DNA of 64,000 nt. Source: Pontibacter actiniarum. Lineage in GTDB: Bacteria; Bacteroidota; Bacteroidia; Cytophagales; Hymenobacteraceae. Below the pieces are notes generated by a model. It was not told the origin of the DNA, did no database searches, and worked only from the letters and a program-made list of their open reading frames with translations. The stretch is from NCBI RefSeq assembly GCF_003585765.1, contig NZ_CP021235.1, positions 3,720,001 to 3,784,000 of the forward strand, given 5' to 3'. Of the stretch, positions 1-8,446 are shown piece by piece. The translations under genes were made by a program, and so were the position numbers. Numbering within the stretch: position 1 is the first letter of the stretch; each line of letters begins with the position of its first letter.

Positions 1-66
1 GGATACAAAGGTAAAACGGGTTTTGAGGGCGCGAAAGCGCGTCAGGCAGAATTGACAATTACATAA
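1..66 (+). CDS. possible C-terminal end of an upstream gene (partial)
   Basis: Frame 1 is open from the first base of the window to a TAA at 64-66 and would encode about 21 residues ending in ARQAELTIT. The other two forward frames stop within the same stretch. This could be the tail of a gene that begins before the window. It is too short to assign a family, and chance openness cannot be excluded. Confidence 0.3.
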   Translation, partial: GYKGKTGFEGAKARQAELTIT

Positions 67-116
67 TACCGATAAACTAGCGGTAACCTAAGCCGAAACG
101 GGCAAATTGATTTTGT

Positions 117-124
117 TATCTTTG
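117..124 (+). promoter_or_regulatory. candidate -7 element TATCTTTG
   Basis: TATCTTTG matches the Bacteroidota -7 consensus TAnnTTTG and lies about 90 bases upstream of the start at 217. No clear TTG -33 element sits at the expected 19-21 base spacing, so the assignment is tentative. Confidence 0.35.
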
Positions 125-216
125 TAAAGATGCACGGCACTACCCGCTCGGGGATAGCCTAAGTAGTGCTGAAACCGTAAATTGCGGCATAATTAGCAAG
201 CGAGGCCTGTAAGCGT

Positions 217-1500
217 ATGACCTTCGATGAGTACCTGGTAAAGAAACGGATAGACAAGGCAGCCTTTGAGGCTTCTGACCCAGCGCGCTACGCGGCGTGG
301 CAGGAGATGTACGCGCAAATGCACCCGAACAGCTTTCAGGTGCAGGTAAAGATGGTGATCAACGATGTGCGCCTACGCTACCACCTGGCCGAGGAAGCGG
401 TGCCTAAAGCGGAGCCGGCTGCAGCCCCTCGTCCGGCTGCCGTTCGGCGGGCGGTGGCGGCCAAACCGGCGGCCAGTGCAGCGGGTGCTTCGGCTGACAC
501 CTCAGCCGAAGCACCCGCAAAAGAAGAAGGCGCACCAAAGCCAAGGCCGGTTGTAAAGCGGCCAGCCGCTGTACGCAAGCCCGTAGAAGGCGAAGCCACG
601 GAGAAGGCACCTGCTCCGGAGGAAGCAAAAGCAGAAGCGGCAGCCCCACGACCAAGGCCGGTCGTGAAGCGCCCTGTTATAGTTAAACCGAAAGCGGAGG
701 AAACCGGGGCCGACGACAAAGCGACAACGGAAGCACCCGGGGAAGCGAAACCAGCGGCACGCCCGCGCCCTGTCATAAAACGCCCTGCCGCCCTGCAGAA
801 GCCAGCGGAGGAGCAAGCGAAGCCATCACCGGAAGGAAGCACAAGCCCAGCTGCAGAGGAGGCTCCTGCTACAAAGCCATCCAGGCCAAGGCCTGTGATC
901 AAGCGGCCGGCAGCGCTGCAGAACCCTAAACCCGAAGCCAAAGAGGAGCAGGCACAGCAGCCTCAGGCCGAAAACCCTGTTGCGGAGGAGAAGCCCACGC
1001 CACCACGCCCGCGTCCGGTTATCAAGCGCCCGGCAGCCTTGCAGAAACCTGATGAGCAGGCGGAGGGAAAGGCAAAGCCCGCTGCTGAAGCGCCTGCTAC
1101 GCCACCGCGCCCGCGCCCGGTTATAAAAAGGCCGGCCGCCCTGCAGAAGCCAAAGGAAGAGCAGCCCCCCCGGCAAGAACAGCCGTTGCCGAACGAGCAG
1201 CACAAGCCAGAAGCTACCGCTGAAGCCCCTGCTGCTGCCCCGGAGGCCGCGCCCAGGCCACCAAGGCCAAGGCCTGTTATCAAGAGGCCCGCAACTTTGC
1301 AAAAAAACACCCCCGAAGCATCTAATCCGGCAGAGGCAAGTATAACCCAACCGGAGGCTGCGCCAGAGCAACCGCAGGAGCCGGAAAAGCCAGCCGCAGC
1401 AGACGAGCAGCAACCGAAGCCAAAGCCGCCAAGGCCGAGGCCGATCATACGCCGCCCGCCGCCAAAGCCCGATGCCGGCGCAGAAGCAACCGGAGAATAA
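217..1500 (+). CDS. proline-rich repeat protein with conserved N-terminal domain
   Basis: 427 aa in two parts. Residues 1 to about 60 form a compact, charged and aromatic N-terminal domain (MTFDEYLVKKRID... AWQEMYAQMHPNSF). I recognise this as a short conserved Bacteroidota protein type of unknown function. The remainder is low-complexity Ala/Pro/Glu/Lys sequence carrying eight spaced copies of a basic motif close to RPRPVIKRPAALQKP, the last one degenerate (RPRPIIRRPPPKP). There is no signal peptide or membrane segment, so a cytoplasmic location is likely. The acidic spacers differ in length while the basic motif is conserved, as expected for a tandemly expanded binding motif. It precedes kbl by 42 bases on the same strand. 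The function is unknown; binding to nucleic acid or a protein partner is only a guess. Confidence 0.8.
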   Translation: MTFDEYLVKKRIDKAAFEASDPARYAAWQEMYAQMHPNSFQVQVKMVINDVRLRYHLAEEAVPKAEPAAAPRPAAVRRAVAAKPAASAAGASADTSAEAPAKEEGAPKPRPVVKRPAAVRKPVEGEATEKAPAPEEAKAEAAAPRPRPVVKRPVIVKPKAEETGADDKATTEAPGEAKPAARPRPVIKRPAALQKPAEEQAKPSPEGSTSPAAEEAPATKPSRPRPVIKRPAALQNPKPEAKEEQAQQPQAENPVAEEKPTPPRPRPVIKRPAALQKPDEQAEGKAKPAAEAPATPPRPRPVIKRPAALQKPKEEQPPRQEQPLPNEQHKPEATAEAPAAAPEAAPRPPRPRPVIKRPATLQKNTPEASNPAEASITQPEAAPEQPQEPEKPAAADEQQPKPKPPRPRPIIRRPPPKPDAGAEATGE

Positions 1501-1542
1501 GCATACTTAAGAAACGAACAACGCATAACGATAAACGAAACT

Positions 1543-2733
1543 ATGTACGAAACGCTAAAACCAGATTTAGAACAGCAGCTTGCCGAGATAAAAGAGGCAG
1601 GTTTGTATAAGCAGGAACGCATTATCACTACGCCACAAGGCGCTGACATCGACACAACCAAGATGCAGCACGTGCTTAACTTCTGCGCCAACAACTACCT
1701 GGGCCTCTCGGCTCACCCAAAGGTGATTGAGGCAGCCAAGGCAGCCATCGATACGCACGGCTACGGCATGAGCTCGGTACGCTTTATCTGCGGCACCCAG
1801 GACATCCATAAAGAGCTGGAGCGTAAGATATCTGAGTTCCTGGGTACGGAAGACACCATCCTGTATGCGGCTGCGTTTGACGCCAACGGCGGTGTGTTCG
1901 AGCCTTTGTTCGATGCGGAGTCGGCCATTATCTCAGATACCCTGAACCACGCCTCCATCATCGACGGCATTCGCCTGTGCAAAGCGCAGCGTTTCCGCTA
2001 CAACCATAACGACATGGCTGACCTGGAGGCAAAGCTGCAGGAGGCACAGGGTGCCAAACACCGCGTAATCGTGACCGACGGCGCCTTCTCGATGGACGGT
2101 ACCGTAGCGCAGCTGGATAAGATTGTGGAACTGGCCGACAAGTATAACGCCGTGCTGTTGGTGGATGACTCGCACTCTACAGGCTTTATGGGCAAAACCG
2201 GCCGTGGCACGCACGAGTACCACAACGTGATGGGCAAGGTAGACATCATCACAGGCACACTGGGCAAAGCACTCGGTGGTGCCATGGGAGGCTTTACCTC
2301 TGGCCGTAAAGAGATCATTGACATGCTGCGCCAGCGTTCGCGCCCGTACCTGTTCTCTAACTCACTGGCTCCGTCTATTGTAGGCGCCTCTATTGCTGTG
2401 CTCGACACCCTGAGCGCTACCACAGAGCTACGCGACAAGCTGGAGTGGAACACCAAATACTTCCGGGAGCAGATCACACGCGCCGGCTTCGACATTAAGC
2501 CGGGCGACCACCCGATTGTTCCGGTGATGCTGTACGACGCGCCGTTGGCGCAGGAGTTTGCCGCCCGCATGCTGGAGAAAGGCATTTACGTAATCGGTTT
2601 CTACTACCCGGTAGTGCCAAAAGGCCAGGCGCGCATCCGTGTGCAGCTGTCCGCCGTGCACGACAAGGAGCACATCGATAAGTGTATCAACGCTTTCGTG
2701 GAAGTAGGCAAAGAACTCGGCGTGATCAAATAG
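1543..2733 (+). CDS. kbl: glycine C-acetyltransferase (2-amino-3-ketobutyrate CoA ligase)
   Basis: 396 aa, the usual length of the family. This is a PLP-dependent alpha-oxoamine synthase that converts 2-amino-3-oxobutyrate plus CoA to glycine and acetyl-CoA, the second step of threonine catabolism through threonine dehydrogenase. Visible signatures are the N-terminal [11 protein letters not shown] segment, the PLP-binding [11 protein letters not shown] motif and the Schiff-base lysine at about residue 242 in [13 protein letters not shown]. The ATG is preceded by an A-rich leader. It is followed directly by a strong hairpin terminator, so it is probably the last gene of its transcript. No threonine dehydrogenase lies within the window. 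In this enzyme superfamily serine palmitoyltransferase and KAPA synthase are close relatives, but the sequence fits Kbl best. Confidence 0.93.
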   Translation: MYETLKPDLEQQLAEIKEAGLYKQERIITTPQGADIDTTKMQHVLNFCANNYLGLSAHPKVIEAAKAAIDTHGYGMSSVRFICGTQDIHKELERKISEFLGTEDTILYAAAFDANGGVFEPLFDAESAIISDTLNHASIIDGIRLCKAQRFRYNHNDMADLEAKLQEAQGAKHRVIVTDGAFSMDGTVAQLDKIVELADKYNAVLLVDDSHSTGFMGKTGRGTHEYHNVMGKVDIITGTLGKALGGAMGGFTSGRKEIIDMLRQRSRPYLFSNSLAPSIVGASIAVLDTLSATTELRDKLEWNTKYFREQITRAGFDIKPGDHPIVPVMLYDAPLAQEFAARMLEKGIYVIGFYYPVVPKGQARIRVQLSAVHDKEHIDKCINAFVEVGKELGVIK

Positions 2734-2760
2734 CCGCCAGGCCAAACTTGAAGTATAGAA

Positions 2761-2798
2761 AAGCCACTCCTGCTATGGGAGTGGCTTTGTTTTTTTAT
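2761..2798 (+). terminator. rho-independent terminator after kbl
   Basis: AAGCCACTCC and GGGAGTGGCTT pair around a short loop and are followed by a T-rich run (TTTGTTTTTTT). Confidence 0.85.
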
Positions 2799-2829
2799 AC
2801 CTTGTATCACACACAGGAAAAGCAGAGGT

Positions 2830-3117
2830 ATGAATAACATAAAGATCAAGCCAGGGCAGGTACTGCTGGGCACGGTGCTGTCGTGGATGGTGATTTCGTT
2901 TCTGGCTTACAGCACGGCGGATATGCGCGGAGAGGCGGATATAATGTACACGCTGCTGCAGATTACGTTCTACTTCTCACTGCTGCTGTCGGTGGAGGCT
3001 TACCTGAGCATGCTGCTTAACCCGCAGTGGACGCGCGTGCACTTTGGCACCATTCTGCTGCTGCTCGCGCCAGCGCTGCTTTACCTGATGTGGTTCGTTA
3101 GTGAAACCCTATTCTAA
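2830..3117 (+). CDS. small integral membrane protein, unknown function
   Basis: 95 aa with three predicted hydrophobic segments (about residues 12-29, 39-60 and 72-92). It is the first of three short membrane-protein genes spaced closely on the same strand (2 bases to the next gene), so it is probably cotranscribed with the PLDc_N-type protein. No catalytic motif is visible and I do not recognise the family. Hydrophobic helices broken by short charged loops support a real inner-membrane protein over a chance frame. Confidence 0.7.
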   Translation: MNNIKIKPGQVLLGTVLSWMVISFLAYSTADMRGEADIMYTLLQITFYFSLLLSVEAYLSMLLNPQWTRVHFGTILLLLAPALLYLMWFVSETLF

Positions 3118-3119
3118 AC

Positions 3120-3326
3120 ATGGAGTTACTTGCCCGGCACCCTGCCATCTTTCTACTGGTCTCGCTCAACTACCTGCTGGTTATTGTGGCACTCATTCAC
3201 CTCATCTTTAAATCGAACTATCACCTGGGCCAGCGCCTCATCTGGATGGCGATACTGTGGCTGATACCTGCGCTTGGCGTTGCCACCTACTGGCTGGTAT
3301 GGTACAGGAAAGAAGGGAGAATCTAA
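3120..3326 (+). CDS. PLDc_N-like two-helix membrane protein
   Basis: 68 aa. The pattern of two transmembrane helices with a short polar turn (NYHLGQRLIWMAILWLIPALG) ending in a basic tail matches the PLDc_N domain. That domain is found at the N terminus of cardiolipin synthases and also as stand-alone short proteins in Bacteroidota. There is no phospholipase D HKD motif, so this is not itself a synthase. It starts two bases after the preceding stop, suggesting translational coupling. Its role is unknown. Confidence 0.75.
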   Translation: MELLARHPAIFLLVSLNYLLVIVALIHLIFKSNYHLGQRLIWMAILWLIPALGVATYWLVWYRKEGRI

Positions 3327-3368
3327 ACGCCGCCCTCTCCTCCCGTAGGCAGACGCCAACATGCAGCC

Positions 3369-3578
3369 ATGAAACAACCTGAGGATATGCTAGCCCCGGA
3401 CAACACAGAGCTGAAGAAGCGAACACGGCACGCCATACATGCCGGCATTATCAGCGGGGTTTTGCTGGGCCCTTTGCTGCTGTCTCTCTACAATGAGATC
3501 AACTTGTTCAGGGCCTACAGCATACTGCTGCCCCTGGGGATAGCTTATGTACTGGTGCAGTACTACAGGAAGAGCTAG
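3369..3578 (+). CDS. small membrane protein, unknown function
   Basis: 69 aa. A charged N terminus (about 25 residues, TELKKRTRHAIHAG) is followed by two hydrophobic segments. It continues the row of small membrane genes on the plus strand and converges on cdaA, whose stop lies 28 bases away. There is no recognisable motif. Confidence 0.6.
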   Translation: MKQPEDMLAPDNTELKKRTRHAIHAGIISGVLLGPLLLSLYNEINLFRAYSILLPLGIAYVLVQYYRKS

Positions 3579-3606
3579 TTGAGTGTAGTGTAGCGGATTT
3601 GCTCTG

Positions 3607-4446
3607 CTAAGCGGCGCTAACAGACTTTTCTGAAACAGCGGCGGCGGGTTTCTGGTCGGTATCGAACAGGAACTGGTTCAGCTTTACGCGCAGGTCAGCA
3701 GAGGAGAGGTTGCGGTACACTTCGCCGTTGCGGACCAGGGCAATCTGCCCCGTTTCCTCAGAAACGACCAGCACCACACTGTCTGTGATCTCCGTCAAAC
3801 CAATGGCCGCGCGGTGGCGCAGCCCCATAGAGGCCGGTATTTCCTGGTTCTCTGACACCGGAAGGATACAGCGGGCGGCTTTGATACGGCTCCCCGAAAT
3901 AATCACGGCCCCATCGTGCAGCGGGCTGTTCTTGTTGAAGATCGACATGAGCAGGCGCTTGGAGATCACGGCATCAATCAGGTCGCCGGACTCGGCGTAG
4001 TATTTCAGCTCAGAGCTCTTGGTGAACACAATGAGCGCTCCGGTGTTTTTGCCCGCCAGCGTCTTGGCTGCCTCTATAAAAGGCGTCAGGCTAAGCTTCT
4101 CGCTCTGCTCGCGGCGCCACGGAAAGCCCCAGAAGCGGTCGTGGTTCAGCGAGGTAGTTTTGCCGATCAGCAGCAGGAAGCGCCGGATCTCGGGCTGGAA
4201 CACAATGATGGCGGCCAGCACCCCCACGCCCATGAACTGCCCCAGGATGATACTCAGCAGCTCCATGCCGGCGGCGCGCACCACCAGGTACAGCAGGTAA
4301 ATAGAGAGCAGACCCAGGAAGATCTTCAGCGCCACACTGCCGGTCAGCAGCTTGTACAGCTGGTACAGCAGCACCGTCACGAGCAGGATATCGATGATAT
4401 CGAGCAGCTCAATCTCTAAAAAACCTATGCTGAATAAAAAGATCAA
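3607..4446 (-). CDS. cdaA: diadenylate cyclase CdaA (c-di-AMP synthase)
   Basis: 279 aa membrane-bound enzyme that condenses two ATP to cyclic di-AMP. Three N-terminal transmembrane helices (about residues 15-95) precede the DAC domain, which carries the diagnostic DGA (residues 178-180, LHDGAVI) and RHR (210-212, GLRHRAAIG) motifs. Both are intact, so the enzyme should be active. The start is a TTG that overlaps the folP stop codon in the sequence TTGA. That arrangement implies translational coupling to folP rather than independent initiation. The folP-cdaA order is common in Bacteroidota. A downstream ATG would remove the first helices and is not preferred. Confidence 0.92.
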   Translation of the reverse strand: MIFLFSIGFLEIELLDIIDILLVTVLLYQLYKLLTGSVALKIFLGLLSIYLLYLVVRAAGMELLSIILGQFMGVGVLAAIIVFQPEIRRFLLLIGKTTSLNHDRFWGFPWRREQSEKLSLTPFIEAAKTLAGKNTGALIVFTKSSELKYYAESGDLIDAVISKRLLMSIFNKNSPLHDGAVIISGSRIKAARCILPVSENQEIPASMGLRHRAAIGLTEITDSVVLVVSEETGQIALVRNGEVYRNLSSADLRVKLNQFLFDTDQKPAAAVSEKSVSAA

Positions 4447-5309
4447 AGTTTTGTTTTCTCTAAAAGTATTACTGTTTGCTTAGCTTCTTTTACGTCGTGC
4501 ACCCGCAGGATGTCGGCACCCTTCATCAACGCTACGGTGTTCACGGCTATTGTACCCGTCAGGGCATCGGCCTGGTTAATGCCCAGCGATTTGTACACCA
4601 TGGATTTGCGCGAGAGCCCGGCAAGTATGGGCAAGCCGAAGATACGGAAATCATCCATACGGCGAAGCAATTCATAGTTATGTTCCACGGTTTTGGCAAA
4701 TCCGAAGCCGGGGTCCAGCACAATGTCCTTCACGCCTAGCTGCTGCAGCTTGCCTACCTGCACCTGTAGCTCGTCCAACACCTCCACCACCAGGTCGTCG
4801 TACTGCGCCAGGCCAGCCATGCTTTGCGGCGTGCCGCGCATGTGCATGAGGATGTAAGGCACCTGCAGCCTCGCCACCGTTTCGAACATCGCCTCGTCCA
4901 GCAAGCCTCCGCCAATGTCGTTGATGATGGCGGCACCGGCGGCTATACTTGCCTCGGCCACATCGGCCCTGAAAGTGTCTACGGAAATAACCGCCTCGGG
5001 GAAGTGCTGCAGCACGGCTTCTATGGCCGGGACAACGCGGTCCTGCTCCTCCTGCGCCGAAATGTCCACAGCGCCCGGCCGGCTACTGTACCCTCCGATA
5101 TCCAGTATGTCGGCACCGTCGGCCAGCATTTGCCCGGCCTTCTGCACAGCCTCCGCGGGGGAGCCCAGGCGGCTGCCGGGGTAAAAGGAATCAGGGGTTA
5201 GGTTTAGAATGCCCATAACCAACGGTGTCTCCAGCGAGAGGAGCTTTCCGCGGCAGTTTAGTGTGGTTTTTTTCTTAAAAAGCGTATCTTTCGCTTCCAA
5301 TGTTGGCAT
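4443..5309 (-). CDS. folP: dihydropteroate synthase
   Basis: About 288 aa. It joins p-aminobenzoate with dihydropterin pyrophosphate in folate synthesis and is the sulfonamide target. The family signatures are present: MGILNLTPDSFYPG near the N terminus, ADILDIGGYSSRPGA, and the C-terminal LAGLSRKSM segment that binds phosphate and pterin. The ATG at 5309 is preferred over a TTG three codons upstream. The stop overlaps the TTG start of cdaA. The start region overlaps or abuts the divergently transcribed DUF1599 gene, so both promoters must lie in this compact divergent region. Confidence 0.93.
   Translation of the reverse strand: MPTLEAKDTLFKKKTTLNCRGKLLSLETPLVMGILNLTPDSFYPGSRLGSPAEAVQKAGQMLADGADILDIGGYSSRPGAVDISAQEEQDRVVPAIEAVLQHFPEAVISVDTFRADVAEASIAAGAAIINDIGGGLLDEAMFETVARLQVPYILMHMRGTPQSMAGLAQYDDLVVEVLDELQVQVGKLQQLGVKDIVLDPGFGFAKTVEHNYELLRRMDDFRIFGLPILAGLSRKSMVYKSLGINQADALTGTIAVNTVALMKGADILRVHDVKEAKQTVILLEKTKL
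5284..5291 (+). promoter_or_regulatory. candidate -7 element for the DUF1599 gene
   Basis: A TATCTTTC element (7 of 8 matches to TAnnTTTG) sits within the 5' end of folP on the opposite strand and about 50 bases before the proposed TTG start at 5345. If real, transcription begins near 5298, which favours TTG 5345 over the ATG at 5300 as start codon. Confidence 0.35.
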
Positions 5310-5344
5310 GTGGGTCAATTATTTTTAAAATTAAAGCTAAAAAG

Positions 5345-5899
5345 TTGATTAGTCAAACACTGCAGGAATATAATCAGGTAGTACAGCGTTGCAAGGATAC
5401 TTTCGTGAAGAAGACGAAAGACTACGGCACCGCCTGGCGGGTGCTGCGGCTGCCTTCCATCACCGACCAAATCTTTATCAAGGCCCAGCGCATCCGCTCC
5501 ATCCAGGAGAAGGGCAAGCAGCTGGTGGAGGACGATATCAACGGGGAGTTTGCCGGCATTATCAACTACTGCGTTATCGCCCTGATGCAGCTGCACCTAC
5601 CAGCCGACGCGCCGATGAGCCTGTCTGCCAGCGAGGTGGAGCAGCAGTACACCCACCACATCGAGGAAAACATCAAGCTGCTCAACGCCAAGAACCACGA
5701 CTACGGCGAGGCCTGGCGCGACATGCGCGTGAGCTCCATCACCGACATTATCCTGATGAAGCTTTACCGCACCAAACAGATCGAGGATAACGAGGGCCAG
5801 ACGCTGATTTCAGAGGGTGTGGAGGCCAACTACCGCGACATGATCAACTACGCGGTGTTTGCGCTGATCAAGTCAGGCTTTGCTGTGCAGGCAAAGTAA
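5345..5899 (+). CDS. DUF1599 (nucleotide-modification-associated) domain protein
   Basis: About 184 aa from a TTG start. An in-frame ATG at 5300 would add 15 residues, but that stretch overlaps folP and is poorly protein-like. The protein is an internal duplication. Both halves contain the pattern K(T/N)xDYGxAWRxxRxxSITDxIxxKxxRxxxI followed by an acidic stretch and INYxVxALxxx, at roughly residues 15-88 and 100-175. This matches DUF1599, linked in the literature to nucleotide-modification systems and common as a housekeeping gene in Bacteroidota. The biochemical role is unknown. It is divergent from folP. Confidence 0.8.
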   Translation: MISQTLQEYNQVVQRCKDTFVKKTKDYGTAWRVLRLPSITDQIFIKAQRIRSIQEKGKQLVEDDINGEFAGIINYCVIALMQLHLPADAPMSLSASEVEQQYTHHIEENIKLLNAKNHDYGEAWRDMRVSSITDIILMKLYRTKQIEDNEGQTLISEGVEANYRDMINYAVFALIKSGFAVQAK

Positions 5900-5977
5900 G
5901 CCGCCGGAGGCTCTCCCCGGCACGGGCTTGGGGCAGCGCCCTAACCTTTTAACGTTCTAACTCTTTAACACAAGTTG

Positions 5978-7084
5978 ATGAAGTTCATAAGCAAGTTTTG
6001 CTGGCTGTTTGTAGGCGTGCTGTTCATCTTTTCGGGCCTCATTAAGATAAACGACCCGGTAGGCACAGCTATCAAGCTGGAAGAATACTTTGAGGTGTTC
6101 TCCACTGACATCGCTCCCTTTTTCAAAAGCTTTGAGCCCTACTCCCTGTTCCTGTCCATCTTCCTGAGTTCGGCGGAGATTGTGCTGGGGGTAGCCCTGC
6201 TGGTGCGGTTCAGGCTGAAGCTGGTGCTGTGGCTGCTCCTCATCATGATCGTGTTCTTCACCTTCCTTACCTTCTACTCGGCCTGGTTTAACAAGGTAAC
6301 CGACTGCGGCTGCTTCGGCGACGCCATTGTGCTCACGCCGTGGGAGTCTTTCACCAAGGATGTGGTGCTGCTGGTCATGATCCTGATCCTGCTTTTCACA
6401 CAGCGGTACCTGCCGCCGTTCATGCGCCCGGCCTCCGGCGCGGTTATCACCATTATCACCGCGGCCCTGTCTGTGGCGGTGGGCTGGTATGCCTATGAGC
6501 ACCTGCCCTACATCGACTTCCGCGCTTACAAAGAAGGCAACAACATCCCGGCGCTCATGAAACCCTCTGCCCCGCTCCGCTACAAGTACATCATGACTAA
6601 AAACGGCGAGGAGGAGGAGTTTGAGGAGTACCCGACCGACCAGACCTATACCTTTAAGGAAATGGTAGCCGTTAACCCGGAGGATGGCCCTAAGATCACG
6701 GACTTTAACGTCTGGAACGACGAGGGCGACTTTACCCAGGAGGTCCTGAGCGGCCAAAAGCTGCTGATCATCGTTCAGAGTGTGGCCAAAGCAGAGCAAA
6801 AGAACTTCGAAAGTATAAACAAGCTTGTAAAGGCTGCCGAGGCTGCCGGTATCACCCCAATGGTTGTCACCAGCAGCAGCGCGCAGGATTTTGAGGTGTT
6901 CCGGCATGAGGTTAACCTGGCTGCGCCCTACTATTTCGGCGACGGCACCGTCCTGAAAACCATCATCCGCTCCAACCCGGGCTTGCTACTGCTGCAGGAT
7001 GGCACCGTTATGGGCAAATGGCACCACAACGACACGCCGGAGATAGAAGAGGTGAAAGAGTTGCTGGCGCCGGAGGAGAAATAG
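5978..7084 (+). CDS. BT_3928-type DoxX family membrane protein with thioredoxin-like C terminus
   Basis: About 368 aa. The N-terminal half has four to five transmembrane helices of the DoxX/MauE type (LFIFSGLIKINDPVG; the helix pair containing TDCGCFGDAI). The C-terminal half (about residues 215-365) is a soluble thioredoxin-fold-like domain (KLLIIVQSVAKAEQ...) without a CxxC pair. This arrangement matches the Bacteroidota BT_3928 family. A role in redox or envelope maintenance is inferred from DoxX relatives. An ATG at 5978 is chosen over the adjacent in-frame TTG. Confidence 0.8.
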   Translation: MKFISKFCWLFVGVLFIFSGLIKINDPVGTAIKLEEYFEVFSTDIAPFFKSFEPYSLFLSIFLSSAEIVLGVALLVRFRLKLVLWLLLIMIVFFTFLTFYSAWFNKVTDCGCFGDAIVLTPWESFTKDVVLLVMILILLFTQRYLPPFMRPASGAVITIITAALSVAVGWYAYEHLPYIDFRAYKEGNNIPALMKPSAPLRYKYIMTKNGEEEEFEEYPTDQTYTFKEMVAVNPEDGPKITDFNVWNDEGDFTQEVLSGQKLLIIVQSVAKAEQKNFESINKLVKAAEAAGITPMVVTSSSAQDFEVFRHEVNLAAPYYFGDGTVLKTIIRSNPGLLLLQDGTVMGKWHHNDTPEIEEVKELLAPEEK

Positions 7085-7160
7085 CCTACCAAAGGAGGCA
7101 AGTTCCTCTATGCGATGCCTGCAGCTTCTGTTGATAAACCGTAACACATAAATTACAAAG

Positions 7161-7667
7161 ATGCTCGTCTTTTTGGTTGGCATGATGGGCTGCGGCAAAA
7201 CCACGCTGGGCCGGCAGCTTGCGCAGCGCCTCGGGTACACCTTCCTGGACCTGGACGAGCACATTGTGCGGCAGCAGGGGCAGCCCATTTCGCAGATTTT
7301 CGCCCAGCAAGGCCAGGAGCGTTTCCGGGAGCTGGAGCGGGAGGCCCTGCAGGAAGTGGTGCAGCTGCACCAGGAGGCGGTTATCGCTACCGGAGGCGGC
7401 GCGCCCTGCTTTTTCGACAACATGGCTTTCATAAACCGCCACGGCGCAAGCTTTTTTATAGATGTGCCGGTAGATGAGCTGGCGCGAAGGCTGATAGCCC
7501 AGGGGCAGGAAGAGCGGCCGCTATTGGCGGGCAAGCGTGCCGATGAGCTGAAATCGTACCTTGCCGAAACATTAACCCACCGGAGGCAGTTCTACGAGCG
7601 CGCGAGCCATACTTTACCCGGGGCAACGGTGGGTGTGGATGCCGTGTTACGGCTTCTTAACCTATAG
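7161..7667 (+). CDS. aroK: shikimate kinase
   Basis: 168 aa, typical length. It phosphorylates shikimate in aromatic amino acid synthesis. Motifs are the Walker A GMMGCGKTTLG near the N terminus, the shikimate-binding DLDEHI (D of DxD) at about residue 32, the RERE-like segment FRELEREAL, and the GGGAP loop (ATGGGAPCF) at about residue 80. The LID arginine is in EERPLL. The ATG follows a short AT-rich spacer after the DoxX gene. Transcription continues from the preceding gene or from a nearby promoter. Confidence 0.93.
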   Translation: MLVFLVGMMGCGKTTLGRQLAQRLGYTFLDLDEHIVRQQGQPISQIFAQQGQERFRELEREALQEVVQLHQEAVIATGGGAPCFFDNMAFINRHGASFFIDVPVDELARRLIAQGQEERPLLAGKRADELKSYLAETLTHRRQFYERASHTLPGATVGVDAVLRLLNL

Positions 7668-7729
7668 CTAAAAGCCTCGTTATAGAGAAGGCAAGCCGCA
7701 ACAAGAGTGACTTGGTCTAAAATTTTAAG

Positions 7730-7737
7730 TAGCTTTG
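7730..7737 (+). promoter_or_regulatory. -7 element TAGCTTTG upstream of the fatty acid hydroxylase
   Basis: TAGCTTTG fits TAnnTTTG exactly and lies 30 bases upstream of ATG 7767. It falls inside the longer open frame that begins with GTG at 7707, which argues that the true start is the ATG. Confidence 0.5.
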
Positions 7738-7766
7738 CAGCGTTAAAGATTACATCAAAACTAACT

Positions 7767-8375
7767 ATGAAACCTAATCATAAAGGAAGCGCACAGCTCT
7801 TTAAGAACCCGGTTCTGGAGAAAATGACCAGAACGCACATTGCCATACCGATTACGATATTCCTGGTGATAGCCACCGGGCTGATCTACTATGGCATCAC
7901 CCACAGCTTTATCAGCATACTGGAGGCCGTTGGCTTTTTCTTCCTGGGCTGGTTTATATTTACACTGATCGAGTACCTGGCGCACCGCTACGTGTTCCAC
8001 ATGGACACCAGCACGCCCTCAAAGGCTCGTTTTCAGTACCTGGTTCACGGTAACCACCACGATTACCCGAAAGACAAGAAGCGCCTGGCAATGCCGCCGG
8101 TGGTAAGTATACTTTATGCCTCTGCCTTCTTCTTTATTTTTAAGGTGATCTTCGGCACGTTTGTGTTCGGCGTTGTGGCCGGTGTGTTGTTCGGCTACGC
8201 GATGTACCTGCTGGTGCACTATGTCGTGCATGCCTACCCGCCACCGAAAAACTTCCTGAAGCAGCTGTGGATCAACCATAGCATCCACCACTACAAAGAC
8301 CATGAGAAGGCATTCGGCGTGTCGTCGCCACTCTGGGACTACATCCTGGGCACCATGCCGAAACGATCCAGATAA
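7767..8375 (+). CDS. fatty acid hydroxylase / sterol desaturase family protein
   Basis: 202 aa di-iron membrane enzyme. Histidine-rich clusters typical of fatty acid 2-hydroxylases are present in order: EYLAHRYVFH, HGNHHDYPKD, HYVVHAYPPP and NHSIHHYKDHE, between transmembrane helices. The closing segment GVSSPLWDYILGT is also characteristic. It probably hydroxylates membrane lipids such as sphingolipid or other fatty acyl chains; Bacteroidota make sphingolipids. It ends just before a strong bidirectional-looking terminator. The GTG at 7707 would extend it through a promoter-like element and is rejected. Confidence 0.88.
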   Translation: MKPNHKGSAQLFKNPVLEKMTRTHIAIPITIFLVIATGLIYYGITHSFISILEAVGFFFLGWFIFTLIEYLAHRYVFHMDTSTPSKARFQYLVHGNHHDYPKDKKRLAMPPVVSILYASAFFFIFKVIFGTFVFGVVAGVLFGYAMYLLVHYVVHAYPPPKNFLKQLWINHSIHHYKDHEKAFGVSSPLWDYILGTMPKRSR

Positions 8376-8400
8376 ACGGACGCACCCTACTGTAGAGACA

Positions 8401-8438
8401 AATAAAAAAGGAGCCCCTTTCGAGGCTCCTTTTTTATT
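8401..8438 (+). terminator. long perfect terminator hairpin
   Basis: AATAAAAAAGGAGCC pairs perfectly with GGCTCCTTTTTTATT around an 8-base loop. A/T tracts on both sides let it serve the hydroxylase gene on the plus strand and the small lipoprotein gene on the minus strand. Confidence 0.85.
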
Positions 8439-8446
8439 TGTTGCGC

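Noticed and set aside
217-1500. Overlapping long frames on the opposite strand
   Set aside because: They are shadows of a high-GC repetitive coding sequence; the plus-strand product has a conserved N-terminal domain.
5300-5344. ATG at 5300 as start of the DUF1599 gene
   Set aside because: It overlaps folP on the opposite strand, and residues before 5345 do not resemble the family; TTG 5345 fits better.
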